In this document: piece after piece, positions 1-8,820 of the stretch
Layout: each line of letters starts with the position of its first letter
How positions within the stretch are numbered: the stretch's first letter is position 1
NCBI RefSeq assembly: GCF_002803845.1
Contig: NZ_CP024985.1
Coordinates: 7,513,501 to 7,577,500 of the forward strand
DNA: 64,000 nucleotides
Source: Streptomyces lavendulae subsp. lavendulae
GTDB lineage: Bacteria; Actinomycetota; Actinomycetes; Streptomycetales; Streptomycetaceae
Direction of reading: 5' to 3'
Notes under the pieces: generated by a model
Seen by the model: only the letters and a program-made list of their open reading frames with translations
Database searches by the model: none
Told to the model about the DNA's origin: nothing
Translations under genes and position numbers: made by a program

Positions 1-1539
1 GCCGTCCATCGCGTCGCGGATGTCGGGGTCGTTGGCGATCTGCTGGAGCTCGTCTCCGGTCACCATGACGCGGCCGTCCGGCATGACCAGGGCGTTGGAG
101 TGGTATCCGCGCGGCAGCCGCTGGGCCGGGCCCAGCCGCCAGCGGCCGTCGGCGCCGCGCAGTTCGGTCTGCCGGTACTTGAGGTCGGCCTTCGGGTTGA
201 AGGGGCCGTTGCCGTAGTCCCGGGTGCTCAGGGCGCCGTTGACGGTGAGCAGGGTGGCGTCCGGCAGGATCAGGGTGTCGTCCTGGGTGCGGCCGAAGGC
301 GCGGGGTTCCTCCGTGCTCCACCCCGTGCCCGACAGCCGGTACGTGTTCGGGTCGTGCGGGTCGCCGCCGAGCACCAGGACCGAGTCGGGGCCGCGCAGG
401 CCGGCCGGGAGCGGTACGGCGGATCCGTACCCGCGGAAGTCGGCCGGACGCCGGGGGAGGTCGCGGCGGGTCTCCTTGACGGGGTCGAACAGCCATTGCT
501 GGTCGGCGTCGCGGCCCAGGCCGTAGATCATGCCGTCGCGCAGGGAGAAGAGGTGCGGGTAGTCGTTGCGGAAGGGCGCGTCCGCGCCGAAGCGTTCCGA
601 GGCGATGTCGAGGGGGATGTCGTACGTGCGCCAGGGGACGGGCAGCCGCTTCGCCGGGAACCGCTCCACCACCGGGGTGGGGGTGCCCGTACCGCGCTCG
701 GACTGGCCCGACATGATGATCTGGCGGCCGTCCGCGCCGGTGACCACCGAGGGGTACCAGCGGCCCACCGACATGTCCCGGTTGCGGTACCAGGTCTCCG
801 TCCAGGGGTCGAAGACGAAGGAGAGCCGGGCGCCGCTGCCGCCCTTGCCGCCGTTGTTGCCGCCGAAGACGGCGACCATCCCGTTGGGCAGGAAGGCGTG
901 TCCGGCGCAGAAGAACGGGGCGGGGCGCGGGGAGTGGGTGCCGTCGGGCATCAGGACGGTCGGCGGCCGGACCTCCTTGAAGGCCCGCGCACCCGTCCCG
1001 CGGGCCGGGTCCCAGAGGAAGGCGCGGCCGGCGTTGGTCCGTCCGATCCGGTCGGTGGGGCCGGTCTCCTTGGTGGGGTCGGTCTCGACGCGTTCGAAGG
1101 AGAACAGCAGCACCTTGCCGGTGGGGAGCTGGGCGAGGTGGACCCCGAAGTCGGGGGAGGGGAAGAACTCCGCGAACCGGCCGAACCGGGCCGCGGGGAA
1201 CGCGGCGTTGGCGCGCGCCTGGGAGTCCGTCAGCGCGGCCAGGCTCGCCGTACGGGTGGCCTGCGGGTAGCCCCCGGCGTCCCGGGCGGCCCGGCGGCGC
1301 CCGGCGTGGGCCCGCGCGTGCTCCTCGCCGATCAGGGCCGCCTCGGCGGGGTCGGCCCCGGCCGCGGCCGCCGCGCCGGGGTGCGCGTCCCCCCGGTCGC
1401 CGTCGTGCGCCGGGGGCCGCGGCGGCCCGGCGGCGGTGGCCGGGACGGCGGCCGAGGCCGCGACGGCCAGCGCGGACAACAGGACCCCCGCGGACAGGAC
1501 GGTGGATCGTACGACGGACCGGTGTGCTGCTCGGGGCAT
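1..1539 (-). CDS. Secreted radical copper oxidase (galactose/glyoxal oxidase-like, kelch), 3' end cut off by window
   Basis: Reading leftward, 513 codons are open to the window edge, so the C-terminus (normally an early-set/DUF1929 domain) is missing. The start ATG at 1539 follows GAGGAG. An Ala-rich signal peptide covers about residues 1-35. Three landmarks of copper-radical oxidases are visible: FFCAGH near residue 212 (the Cys that cross-links to Tyr), RWYPS near residue 261 (the radical Tyr), and RGYHSNALVMPDGRVMV near residue 479 (the Tyr-His copper ligands). Family knowledge: these enzymes oxidise primary alcohols or aldehydes to give H2O2. The N-terminus and spacing differ from the morphogenetic oxidase GlxA as I remember it, so I do not assign that symbol. 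A hairpin with a T-run lies about 120 nt upstream and could be a leader terminator. Confidence 0.85.
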   Translation of the reverse strand, partial: MPRAAHRSVVRSTVLSAGVLLSALAVAASAAVPATAAGPPRPPAHDGDRGDAHPGAAAAAGADPAEAALIGEEHARAHAGRRRAARDAGGYPQATRTASLAALTDSQARANAAFPAARFGRFAEFFPSPDFGVHLAQLPTGKVLLFSFERVETDPTKETGPTDRIGRTNAGRAFLWDPARGTGARAFKEVRPPTVLMPDGTHSPRPAPFFCAGHAFLPNGMVAVFGGNNGGKGGSGARLSFVFDPWTETWYRNRDMSVGRWYPSVVTGADGRQIIMSGQSERGTGTPTPVVERFPAKRLPVPWRTYDIPLDIASERFGADAPFRNDYPHLFSLRDGMIYGLGRDADQQWLFDPVKETRRDLPRRPADFRGYGSAVPLPAGLRGPDSVLVLGGDPHDPNTYRLSGTGWSTEEPRAFGRTQDDTLILPDATLLTVNGALSTRDYGNGPFNPKADLKYRQTELRGADGRWRLGPAQRLPRGYHSNALVMPDGRVMVTGDELQQIANDPDIRDAMDG

Positions 1540-1653
1540 GCGTCTCCTCGGTGGGCAACCGCCGGGTCGGGACGGCCCATGCTAGAAGAAACGGGATGAA
1601 ACACCTCGTACCGCACGGGTGCGTTTCCCCGGGGCCCGCGCGCGCCGGGACGT

Positions 1654-1689
1654 AAAAAATGCCCCGGGCCACATTGGCGTCCGGGGCAT
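1654..1689 (-). terminator. Hairpin followed by T6, reading toward the copper oxidase gene
   Basis: Arms ATGCCCCGG (1659-1667) and CCGGGGCAT (1681-1689) are perfect complements, with extra GCC/GGC pairing in the loop. On the minus strand the stem is followed by six T residues (A-run at 1654-1659). No minus-strand gene ends here, so it sits in the 5' leader of the gene at 1539 or ends a short RNA. Confidence 0.5.
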
Positions 1690-1771
1690 GCGTGCGCGTA
1701 TATTCAATGGTTCACGCCATGCGGAATATGGGCATGGCGAAGCTTCGTAGAGGCATCGTATCGCGCCGGGA

Positions 1772-4039
1772 GTGGAATTGTCAAACATCGCATTTCAGAG
1801 TGAGCAGCAATTCGTCACCGAGCTGTACGCGCGCCTCGAAGACCTGCGCGACCAGGCCGACCGCGCCGTCCGCGCGGCGCTGCGCCAGGGCGGCAACGGA
1901 TTCCAGGAACGGCTGGAGCGCGACGTGGTCGTCGCCGAACAGTCCGGTCTCGTCGCCGCGCTGAACGCGGCGGAACACGGTCTCTGTTTCGGCAGGCTGG
2001 AGTTCTCCGACGGCCGCGACCACCACATCGGCCGGATCGGGATCAGGCAGGACGACGCCGAACGCACCCCCCTCGTACTCGACTGGCGCGCCGAGACGGC
2101 CCGCCCGTTCTACCTCGCCACCGGGTACGTCCCGATGGGGCTGCGCCGCCGCCGGCACATCACCACCCGGGGACGGGAGGTGACCGCCCTGCACGACGAG
2201 ATCCTCGACCTCGCAGACACCGAACGCACCGGTTACGAGGGAGCCGACGCGGACGCCGTGCTGCTCGCGGCCCTCGACGCCGCCCGCACCGGCCGCATGC
2301 ACGACATCGTGCGGACCATCCAGGCCGAACAGGACGGGATCATCCGCTCGTCCCACCGCGGCGTCCTGGTCGTCGAGGGCGGCCCCGGCACCGGCAAGAC
2401 CGCCGTCGCCCTGCACCGCGCCGCCTTCCTCCTGTACGCGCACCGCGAGCTCCTCGCCCAGCGCGGCGTACTGATCGTCGGTCCGAACCCCGCCTTCCTC
2501 GGCTACATCGGCGAGGTGCTGCCCTCCCTCGGCGAGACCGGGGTGCTCCTGTCCTCCCCGGGCGACCTCTTCCCCGGCGTCCGCGCCACCGGCACCGACC
2601 GCCCCGGCGCCGCCGCGGTCAAGGGCCGCGGCGCCATGGCCGAGGTCCTCGCCCGGGTCGTCGCCGACCACCAGACCCTGCCCGAGGGCGTGCCCGCGGG
2701 CAGCGGCGAGGAGAGCGACACGGTTCCGGAACCGGCCCTGGAGATCGACCACGAGGACTACGGGACGCTCCTGCTCGACCGGACCATGGCCCACGCCGCG
2801 CGCGACCGGGCCCGTTCCACCGCCCTGCCGCACAACCTGGCCCGCCCCTACTTCGCGTTCGCCGTCATCGACGCCCTCACCGCACAGCTCGTCGACCGGC
2901 TCGGCGCCGACCCCTACGGAGGCCCCAACCTGCTCGGCCCCGACGACGCCGCCCAGCTCGGCAAGGAGATCGCCACCAGCGCCGACGTGCACGCCGCCAT
3001 CGACAGCCTCTGGCCGCACCTCACCCCGGAGCAGCTGATCACCGGGTTCCTCGCCGAACCCTCCCACCTGAGCGGGGCGGACGCCGACCTGATCCGCCGG
3101 ACCGCGGGGGAGTGGACCCCGGCCGACGTCCCGCTCCTCGACGAGGCCGCGGAACTGCTCGGGATCGACGACAGCGCCGAACGCGCCGCCGCCGAGCGGG
3201 CCCGGCTGGAGCGCATCGACTACGCCCAGGGCGTCCTCGACCTCTCCCAGGGCTCCGAGTCCTACGAGTTCGAGGACATGGAGAACGAGTACCTCGCCGC
3301 CCACGACATCATCGACGCGGAACGGATGGCCGAGCGGCACGAGGAGGCCGACCACCGCACCACGGCCGAACGCGCCGCCGCCGACCGCACCTGGGCCTTC
3401 GGGCACGTGATCGTCGACGAGGCGCAGGAACTGTCGGAGATGGCCTGGCGCCTGCTGATGCGCCGCTGCCCCACCCGCTCCATGACCCTCGTCGGAGACC
3501 CGGCCCAGACCGGCGACGAGGCGGGCTGCGGCTCCTGGCGCCAGATCCTGGACCCGTACGTCGGCGACCGCTGGGAACGCGTCCGGCTCGCCGTCAACTA
3601 CCGCACGCCCGCAGAGATCATGGAGGTCGCCGCCGCCGTCCTGCGCGCCCACCACCCCGGCTTCGAACCGCCGAGCTCGGTGCGCTCCACCGGCGTGCGC
3701 CCCTGGGTGCGCGGGACCGGGGACCTGCCCGGCGCCGTCGCCGAGGCCGTCCGCACCGACGCCCCGGCCGAGGGCCGCCTCGCGGTGATCGCGCCCCGCC
3801 CCCTGCACCCCGCGCTGGCCGGGGCCCTGCCCGGCGTACGGGCGGGGGAGGAGCCCGACCTCACGCGGCCGGTCGTGCTCCTCGACCCGCGCCAGGCCAA
3901 GGGGCTGGAGTTCGACACGGTGATCGTGGCCGAGCCGGCCGACTTCCCGCCCAGCGACCTCTACGTGGCGCTCACCCGCGCCACCCAGCACCTGGGCGTC
4001 CTGCACACCGGCCGGCTGCCCGACGGGCTGGACGGCTGA
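1772..4039 (+). CDS. helD: HelD-like RNA polymerase-associated ATPase/helicase
   Basis: A 755-residue UvrD/Rep-like SF1 ATPase. An N-terminal coiled region (residues 1-70) carries the YARLEDLRDQ and LERDVVVAEQ segments. LDWRAETARPFY and RRRRHITTR, typical of actinobacterial HelD, follow. Walker A GGPGTGKTAV lies near residues 203-212 and Walker B VDEAQELSEMAW near 548; a C-terminal motor lobe has VNYRTPAEIMEV and YVALTRATQHL. HelD proteins bind RNA polymerase and release it from DNA; a relative, HelR, gives rifamycin tolerance, but I cannot separate the two here and saw no rifamycin-associated promoter element. Start is uncertain: GTG 1772, or TTG 1778, which has better spacing from GGGAG at 1768. 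Confidence 0.85.
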   Translation: MELSNIAFQSEQQFVTELYARLEDLRDQADRAVRAALRQGGNGFQERLERDVVVAEQSGLVAALNAAEHGLCFGRLEFSDGRDHHIGRIGIRQDDAERTPLVLDWRAETARPFYLATGYVPMGLRRRRHITTRGREVTALHDEILDLADTERTGYEGADADAVLLAALDAARTGRMHDIVRTIQAEQDGIIRSSHRGVLVVEGGPGTGKTAVALHRAAFLLYAHRELLAQRGVLIVGPNPAFLGYIGEVLPSLGETGVLLSSPGDLFPGVRATGTDRPGAAAVKGRGAMAEVLARVVADHQTLPEGVPAGSGEESDTVPEPALEIDHEDYGTLLLDRTMAHAARDRARSTALPHNLARPYFAFAVIDALTAQLVDRLGADPYGGPNLLGPDDAAQLGKEIATSADVHAAIDSLWPHLTPEQLITGFLAEPSHLSGADADLIRRTAGEWTPADVPLLDEAAELLGIDDSAERAAAERARLERIDYAQGVLDLSQGSESYEFEDMENEYLAAHDIIDAERMAERHEEADHRTTAERAAADRTWAFGHVIVDEAQELSEMAWRLLMRRCPTRSMTLVGDPAQTGDEAGCGSWRQILDPYVGDRWERVRLAVNYRTPAEIMEVAAAVLRAHHPGFEPPSSVRSTGVRPWVRGTGDLPGAVAEAVRTDAPAEGRLAVIAPRPLHPALAGALPGVRAGEEPDLTRPVVLLDPRQAKGLEFDTVIVAEPADFPPSDLYVALTRATQHLGVLHTGRLPDGLDG

Positions 4040-4110
4040 GCCGGGGCGGATCCGGCCGCACGCGCGAGAAGTGGCCGGATCCGCCCGTCTCCCGGGGCCC
4101 GCGGCCGTCG

Positions 4111-4116
4111 TACGGT
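4111..4116 (+). promoter_or_regulatory. TACGGT -10-like box, 6 nt before the start at 4123
   Basis: TACGGT is followed by GATCAG and then the ATG of the P450 gene. No Shine-Dalgarno is seen, so a leaderless transcript is likely. Confidence 0.4.
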
Positions 4117-4122
4117 GATCAG

Positions 4123-5316
4123 ATGCCCGTGGTCGACATAAGTTCCGGCGCCGAGGACTTCGCCGCCGACCCCTACTCCTTCTACGCGGCGCTGCGCGCG
4201 GCCGGACCGGTGCACCGGGTCGGCGGCGGCCCGTCCGACGACGCCCCGTGCTGGATCGTCGTCGGGTACGAGGAGGTGCGCCAGGCCCTGAACCACCCGT
4301 CCCTGCTCAAGGACTGGCGCCACTCCGGGACCTTCCCCGGCCTCGAACCCACCGCGGCCAACTCGAACATGCTGGAGTCCGATCCGCCCCGGCACACCCG
4401 GCTGCGCCGCCTGGTGGCCCGCGAGTTCACCTCCCGCCGGGTCCAGGAGATGCGTCCGCTCGTCGAGCGCACCACCGCCGGACTCCTCGACGCCATGGCC
4501 GCCCGCCCCGAGCGGGCCGCCGACCTGGTCGGGGCGCTGGCCTTCCCGCTGCCGATGACGGTGATCTGCGAACTCCTGGGCGTCCCCGACCTCGACCGCG
4601 AGCGGTTCCGCCACTGGTCGAACGCCGTCGTCACCCCGGTGCCCGGCGTCGTCGGCAACGAGGCCCACCTGCACCTGAGCGGCTACCTCGCGGAGCTCGT
4701 CGCGCGCAAGGCCGACCACCCGGGCGACGACCTGCTCAGCGCCCTGATCCGGACCCGCGACGAGGACGGGGACTCGCTCTCGCCCGACGAGCTGATCGGG
4801 ATGGCCTTCCTGCTGCTGGTCGCCGGCCACGAGACCACCGTCAACCTCATCTCCAACGGCGTACGGGCCCTGCTGGCCCACCCCGCCCAGCTGGCCGAAC
4901 TCCGCGCCGACCCCGGCAAACTGCTCGACGGGGCGGTGGAGGAGATGCTCCGCTACGACGGCCCCGTCCAGAACTCCACCTACCGCTACGCCGCCACCGA
5001 CGTGGAGCTCGGCGGTGTGGTGATCCCCGCCGGGGCCGTCGTGCTCGCCTCGCTGGCCGGGGCCGACCGCGACCCGGGCCGCTTCCCCGACCCGGACGTC
5101 TTCGACATCCACCGGGCCCCGCAGGGCCACCTCGCCTTCGGACACGGGCTGCACTTCTGCATCGGCGCCCCGCTGGCCCGCATGGAGGGCCGGATCGCGG
5201 TGCGCGCCCTGCTGGAACGCTTCCCCGACCTGGCCGAGGACCCGGCCGGCGGACCCCCGCAGTGGCTCCCCGGCAGTCTGATGCGCGGGGTGAGCAGCCT
5301 CCCGGTGCGCTGGTAG
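4123..5316 (+). CDS. Cytochrome P450
   Basis: A 397-residue soluble bacterial P450, full length for the family. The I-helix oxygen-activation motif AGHETT is near residue 234, the K-helix EEMLR (ExxR) near 273-277, and the heme loop FGHGLHFCIGAPLAR has its axial Cys at residue 346. It is most like the CYP107/CYP105 type that hydroxylates secondary metabolites or xenobiotics with ferredoxin as electron donor; no ferredoxin gene is adjacent. It starts 83 nt after helD on the same strand, but the -10-like box just before the ATG argues for its own promoter. Substrate unknown. Confidence 0.92.
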   Translation: MPVVDISSGAEDFAADPYSFYAALRAAGPVHRVGGGPSDDAPCWIVVGYEEVRQALNHPSLLKDWRHSGTFPGLEPTAANSNMLESDPPRHTRLRRLVAREFTSRRVQEMRPLVERTTAGLLDAMAARPERAADLVGALAFPLPMTVICELLGVPDLDRERFRHWSNAVVTPVPGVVGNEAHLHLSGYLAELVARKADHPGDDLLSALIRTRDEDGDSLSPDELIGMAFLLLVAGHETTVNLISNGVRALLAHPAQLAELRADPGKLLDGAVEEMLRYDGPVQNSTYRYAATDVELGGVVIPAGAVVLASLAGADRDPGRFPDPDVFDIHRAPQGHLAFGHGLHFCIGAPLARMEGRIAVRALLERFPDLAEDPAGGPPQWLPGSLMRGVSSLPVRW

Positions 5317-5368
5317 CGGGTGAACGCCGCCCGCCGGGGGACGTTTTGGTTTGCCGTTGGATCCTCAA

Positions 5369-5374
5369 TACGAT
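5369..5374 (+). promoter_or_regulatory. TACGAT -10-like box, 6 nt before the start at 5381
   Basis: TACGAT, then CCGGCG, then ATG. No Shine-Dalgarno precedes this start, which fits leaderless initiation. Confidence 0.4.
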
Positions 5375-5380
5375 CCGGCG

Positions 5381-6646
5381 ATGATCACAAGAAAACGGCT
5401 GGCGGCCGGGGCCTGCGGCCTGTTCGTCGCCTTGACCGCGGGGCTCCTGCCCACGAATGCCGTCGCCGCCGACGGACCCGCGAAAGAGCCCCCCAAGGTC
5501 GAGCTGGTGCTCGACGTCAGCGGATCGATGCGCGCGACCGACATCGACGGCCAGTCCCGGATGGCCGCCGCCAAACAGGCCTTCAACGAGGTCCTGGACG
5601 CGGTGCCCGACGAAGTCCGGCTCGGCATAAGGACCCTGGGGGCCACCTACCCCGGTGACGACCGGGCGCTGGGCTGCAAGGACACCAAGCAGCTCTACCC
5701 CGTCGGCACGGTCAACCGCACCGAGGCGAAGACCGCCGTCGCCACCCTCGCCCCCACCGGCTGGACTCCGATCGGCCCCGCCCTGCAGGCCGCCGCCCAG
5801 GACCTCGACGGGGGCAACGCCACCCGCCGCATCGTGCTCATCACCGACGGCGAGGACACCTGCGCCCCGCTCGACCCGTGCGAAGTGGCCCGCGACATCG
5901 CCGCCAAGGGCATCCACCTCGTCGTCGACACCCTCGGCCTCGTCCCCGACGCCAAGACCCGCGCGCAGCTCACCTGCATCGCGGAGGCCACCGGAGGCAC
6001 CTACACCTCGGTGGCGCACACCGCCGAACTCTCCGGCAGGGTCAGACAGCTGGTCGACCGGGCCGCCGATCCCGTGGTCACCCCGGTGGCCACCGAGGGC
6101 GCCAAGCAGTGCGAAGGCGCCCCGCAGCTGAAGGCCGGCCTCTACAGCGACCGCGAGACCTTCGGCGAGCACCGCTGGTACCGCGTCGACGTCCGCCCCG
6201 GACAGGAACTGCGCGCCTCGGTCAGCATCGGCGCCGACCGCGCCGTCAACAACGACTACGGCGTCATACTGCGCGCGTCCACCGTCCACGGGCGGGAGAT
6301 CGTCCGCGGTTCCGAGGCCGGCGACGGCCGCACCGACGTCATCTCGACCGGCCTGCGCTACCCGAAGGCCCCCCTGGACGGAGACGCCTCCGAGACCCCC
6401 GAGACCGTCTGCCTCCAGGTCAGCAACTCCTTCTCGGCCGGCCCGGCCGTCAAGACCGCGCCCGGCATGCCCGTCGAGCTGACCATCGACCTGGTCGACG
6501 GCCCGGACGAGCCCTCCGACGTGGCCTCCTTCGGCCTCGGCCGGGGCTGGTGGCTGCTGGGCCTGCTGGTGCTCACCGGCCTGCTCGCCGGGCTGGTCTG
6601 GGGCTGGATCTCGCGCTGGCGCATCTCCGTCTGGAGGACCAACTGA
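5381..6646 (+). CDS. Secreted, membrane-anchored VWA-domain protein
   Basis: 421 residues. The N-terminal MITRKR and hydrophobic stretch form a signal peptide ending near AVAA (about residue 28). A von Willebrand A domain follows, with the MIDAS motif DVSGS near residue 44 and LITDGEDTC further on. Then comes a beta-sandwich-like region (EHRWYRVDVRPGQELRASVSI) and a C-terminal membrane span (WWLLGLLVLTGLLAGLVWGW, about residues 389-411) with a short basic tail, so the protein is displayed outside the membrane. ATG 5381 is preferred to the upstream in-frame ATG because the signal peptide begins here. The stop overlaps the next start (TGATG), so the two are translationally coupled. VWA domains bind partners through a metal; the partner is probably the next gene product. 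Confidence 0.85.
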   Translation: MITRKRLAAGACGLFVALTAGLLPTNAVAADGPAKEPPKVELVLDVSGSMRATDIDGQSRMAAAKQAFNEVLDAVPDEVRLGIRTLGATYPGDDRALGCKDTKQLYPVGTVNRTEAKTAVATLAPTGWTPIGPALQAAAQDLDGGNATRRIVLITDGEDTCAPLDPCEVARDIAAKGIHLVVDTLGLVPDAKTRAQLTCIAEATGGTYTSVAHTAELSGRVRQLVDRAADPVVTPVATEGAKQCEGAPQLKAGLYSDRETFGEHRWYRVDVRPGQELRASVSIGADRAVNNDYGVILRASTVHGREIVRGSEAGDGRTDVISTGLRYPKAPLDGDASETPETVCLQVSNSFSAGPAVKTAPGMPVELTIDLVDGPDEPSDVASFGLGRGWWLLGLLVLTGLLAGLVWGWISRWRISVWRTN

Positions 6647-7440
6647 TGCGTACCGTACGCACCCTGACGGCGGCCCTGCTGGCGGGGGCCGCCCTCCTCG
6701 CCCCGGCGTCCGCCGCCACCGCCGCCCCGAGCCCCACGCCGAGCGCGGGCCAGAAGGGCGAGGGCCCCACCGAGGCCGGAACCGGCTTCCGCACGGCGAC
6801 CGCGTTCCGCCCGGGCCAGAAGGCCACCGCCGCCGGCTCCACCGGCGACTACCTGTACTGGGTCCTGCCCGTGGACGCGGGCCAACGGGCCACCGTGCGC
6901 GCCTCGGTGACCCTTCCGGAGGCCGCCTCCCGGCACGGCGCCTCCACCTGGCGGCTCGACGTCTACGACGGACTGCGCCGCCGCCAGGCCTGCACCTACG
7001 GAACCCAGACCGCCACGGCGGCCCGGGAGGCCGCCACCGTGGAGCTCGACTGCGTGCTGCGCACGGTCCGCTCCGGGGCCGAGGCCTGGTCCAACGACCC
7101 CCTGCCGGGCAGCTACTACGTCCGCCTGACGGTGGCCGGGCTCCCCGAGGAGGACCTGGGCCTGCCCGTACGGGCCCAGGTGGAGGCCGGGATCAAGGAG
7201 ATGGGCGGCGCCGCGGCGGTGGACGCGGCCCTGGCCGAACCCCTGGTCCCGGGCATCGCGGGCGCTTCCGAGGAGCAGCGCGCGGCGCGTGCGCCCGAGG
7301 ACGGCTGGTCCGGCGGCTGGTGGTCCGACCGCTGGCTGTGGACCGCCGCCGGCGGGATCCTCGGCGCCCTCGCGGGCATCTACGGGTACTCCCTCACCCG
7401 GGGCTCGGGCCGGCCCGGAAGGCCCCGCGCCGAGGCCTGA
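6646..7440 (+). CDS. Secreted membrane-anchored partner of the VWA protein (unknown function)
   Basis: 264 residues with a signal peptide (cleavage near TAAPS, about residue 28) and a C-terminal membrane span (WLWTAAGGILGALAGIYGYS) with a basic tail, the same topology as the upstream VWA protein. The central segment TGDYLYWVLPVDAGQRATVRASVTL resembles the corresponding beta-sandwich segment of the VWA protein, suggesting shared ancestry. Two Cys residues (ACTYG, ELDCVL) could form a disulfide. The ATG overlaps the VWA stop codon. I do not recognise a named family. A perfect 15-bp hairpin follows. Confidence 0.8.
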   Translation: MRTVRTLTAALLAGAALLAPASAATAAPSPTPSAGQKGEGPTEAGTGFRTATAFRPGQKATAAGSTGDYLYWVLPVDAGQRATVRASVTLPEAASRHGASTWRLDVYDGLRRRQACTYGTQTATAAREAATVELDCVLRTVRSGAEAWSNDPLPGSYYVRLTVAGLPEEDLGLPVRAQVEAGIKEMGGAAAVDAALAEPLVPGIAGASEEQRAARAPEDGWSGGWWSDRWLWTAAGGILGALAGIYGYSLTRGSGRPGRPRAEA

Positions 7441-7457
7441 CGGGAGCGGAGGAGCAG

Positions 7458-7489
7458 GGGGCCGTCCCGTCCGCGGACGGGACGGCCCC
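7458..7489 (+). terminator. Perfect 15-bp stem terminator
   Basis: GGGGCCGTCCCGTCC and GGACGGGACGGCCCC are separated by GC only, 18 nt after the stop at 7440. There is no T-run, as is usual in streptomycetes. Confidence 0.75.
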
Positions 7490-7565
7490 GCACGGCACAA
7501 TGATCAACCGGCCACGGAGCGTCGGCTATGTTGGAACACGAGTGACGTGAGAAGGAGGCCCTCCG

Positions 7566-8483
7566 GTGTCATCGGGGCAGCAGGCGCGCGCACAGGCGGC
7601 CGCGATCACGCCGGGCGCGGTCCCCCAGGAACGGGAGAAGCCGCCGGCCGACCGGCTCCTCGCGCTCTTCGACGGCCACCGGCTCTCCCCGGGCCAGCGG
7701 CGGATCGCCCAGTACCTGATCGACCACCTCACCGAGGCCGCGTTCCTCTCCATCACCGAGCTCGCCGAACGTGTCGGCGTCAGCCAGCCCTCCGTGACCC
7801 GCTTCGCGGCCTCGCTCGGATTCAGCGGTTATCCCGCGCTGCGCGACGTGCTCCAGCCGATGGCGCTGAGCGCGGTGGCCGGCACCCCCGACAGCCGCGA
7901 GCAGATCCGCCACAACGAGCTCCAGGCCGCCGTCGACGCCGAGATCGAGAACCTGGAGAGCGTGCGCAGGCTGCTCGCCGACACCAACCGGGTGCTGGAG
8001 ATCGGCCGCGACCTGGCCCGCTCGGTCCCGCTGACGGTCCTGGGCCTGCGGATCTCGGTGTCCCTCGCCGAATACTTCGCCTACGCCGCCCGCCGCATCC
8101 ATCCCGACGTCCGGGTGGTGACCCGGGGCGGCAGCGTGGCCTACGACGCCCTGCTCCAGTCCCGGGCGGCCGGGGGCAGCTGGGTGATCGCCTTCGCCAT
8201 GCCCCGGCACGCCAACGAGACCCTGGCGGCCCTGCGGGCGGCGCGCAGCACCGGCCTGCGGGTCGTGCTGATCACCGACCCCACCCTGGGACCGCTGGTG
8301 GAGGAGGCGGACGTGGTGCTGACGGCCGGTACCGGATCCCGGTTGGTCTTCGATTCGTACGCGGCTCCCGGCATGCTCTCCGCCGCCCTGCTCCAGGCGA
8401 TGGCCGACGCCGATCCCGAGCGGACCCAGGCGCGGCTCGAACAGTACGAGCAGGTCGCTGACCAGCACGGATTCTTCCTCTGA
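7566..8483 (+). CDS. MurR/RpiR-family transcriptional regulator
   Basis: 305 residues. The N-terminal RpiR helix-turn-helix (about residues 30-105) contains ITELAERVGVSQPSVTRFAASLGFSGYPALRDV, and a C-terminal SIS sugar-isomerase-like domain (about 140-280) contains VLGLRISVSLAEYFAYAARRIHPDVRVV and WVIAFAMPRHANETL. Family knowledge: the SIS domain senses phosphorylated sugars or amino-sugar metabolites. The GTG start follows GAAGGAGG with 8-nt spacing. No sugar-metabolism gene is adjacent, so the ligand cannot be guessed. An 18-bp palindrome 62 bp after the stop is a candidate binding site. Confidence 0.9.
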   Translation: MSSGQQARAQAAAITPGAVPQEREKPPADRLLALFDGHRLSPGQRRIAQYLIDHLTEAAFLSITELAERVGVSQPSVTRFAASLGFSGYPALRDVLQPMALSAVAGTPDSREQIRHNELQAAVDAEIENLESVRRLLADTNRVLEIGRDLARSVPLTVLGLRISVSLAEYFAYAARRIHPDVRVVTRGGSVAYDALLQSRAAGGSWVIAFAMPRHANETLAALRAARSTGLRVVLITDPTLGPLVEEADVVLTAGTGSRLVFDSYAAPGMLSAALLQAMADADPERTQARLEQYEQVADQHGFFL

Positions 8484-8484
8484 C

Positions 8485-8511
8485 GGGTCCCGCGGAGGCT
8501 TCGCGGGACCC
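8485..8511 (+). terminator. Hairpin terminator after the RpiR gene
   Basis: Arms GGGTCCCGCG and CGCGGGACCC, loop GAGGCTT, directly after the stop at 8483. Confidence 0.7.
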
Positions 8512-8544
8512 CTCGCCGCAGGCGGATATTCAGCGCCCGGTCAT

Positions 8545-8562
8545 GTATGAAATTTTTCATAC
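8545..8562. promoter_or_regulatory. 18-bp palindromic operator GTATGAAATTTTTCATAC
   Basis: A perfect inverted repeat (GTATGAAA-TT-TTTCATAC) in an AT-rich pocket between the RpiR gene and the gene at 8821. The AT-rich TGAAA/TTTCA half-sites fit RpiR-type operators. The rest of the 337-bp gap (8484-8820) holds the terminator and no convincing gene; the open frame starting inside the palindrome is not codon-biased like its neighbours. Confidence 0.5.
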
Positions 8563-8820
8563 CCTTGCATACTCGACGGTATATATGTTTACTGACGGCG
8601 GCGTTCCGGATCCACCAGATGCCAGGGAGGGCGACCCCACGTCCTCTTCGAACAGCCACCCAGTACGCCGCTCCTCCTCACGGCGCGACCGGGTGACGGG
8701 TCAGGGCTTTCGGATCCGGCGGAGCGCCCCCCTGGCGGCCTCGGTCAACCCCTGGGCCGAGGCCGCCCCCCTACGCAGTGTCTCGATCAGTGCTTCGACC
8801 ACCACTCGGAAGTGACGAGA

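Noticed and set aside
1654..1689. Rifamycin-associated promoter element before helD
   Set aside because: The palindrome found does not match that element and points the other way with a T-run.
1781..4006. 741-codon antisense frame over helD
   Set aside because: Gly/Val/Ala-rich mirror of a conserved ATPase; no motif.
8543..8815. Open frame beginning within the AT-rich palindrome
   Set aside because: Codon use and composition are unlike real neighbours, and the start lies inside a likely operator.
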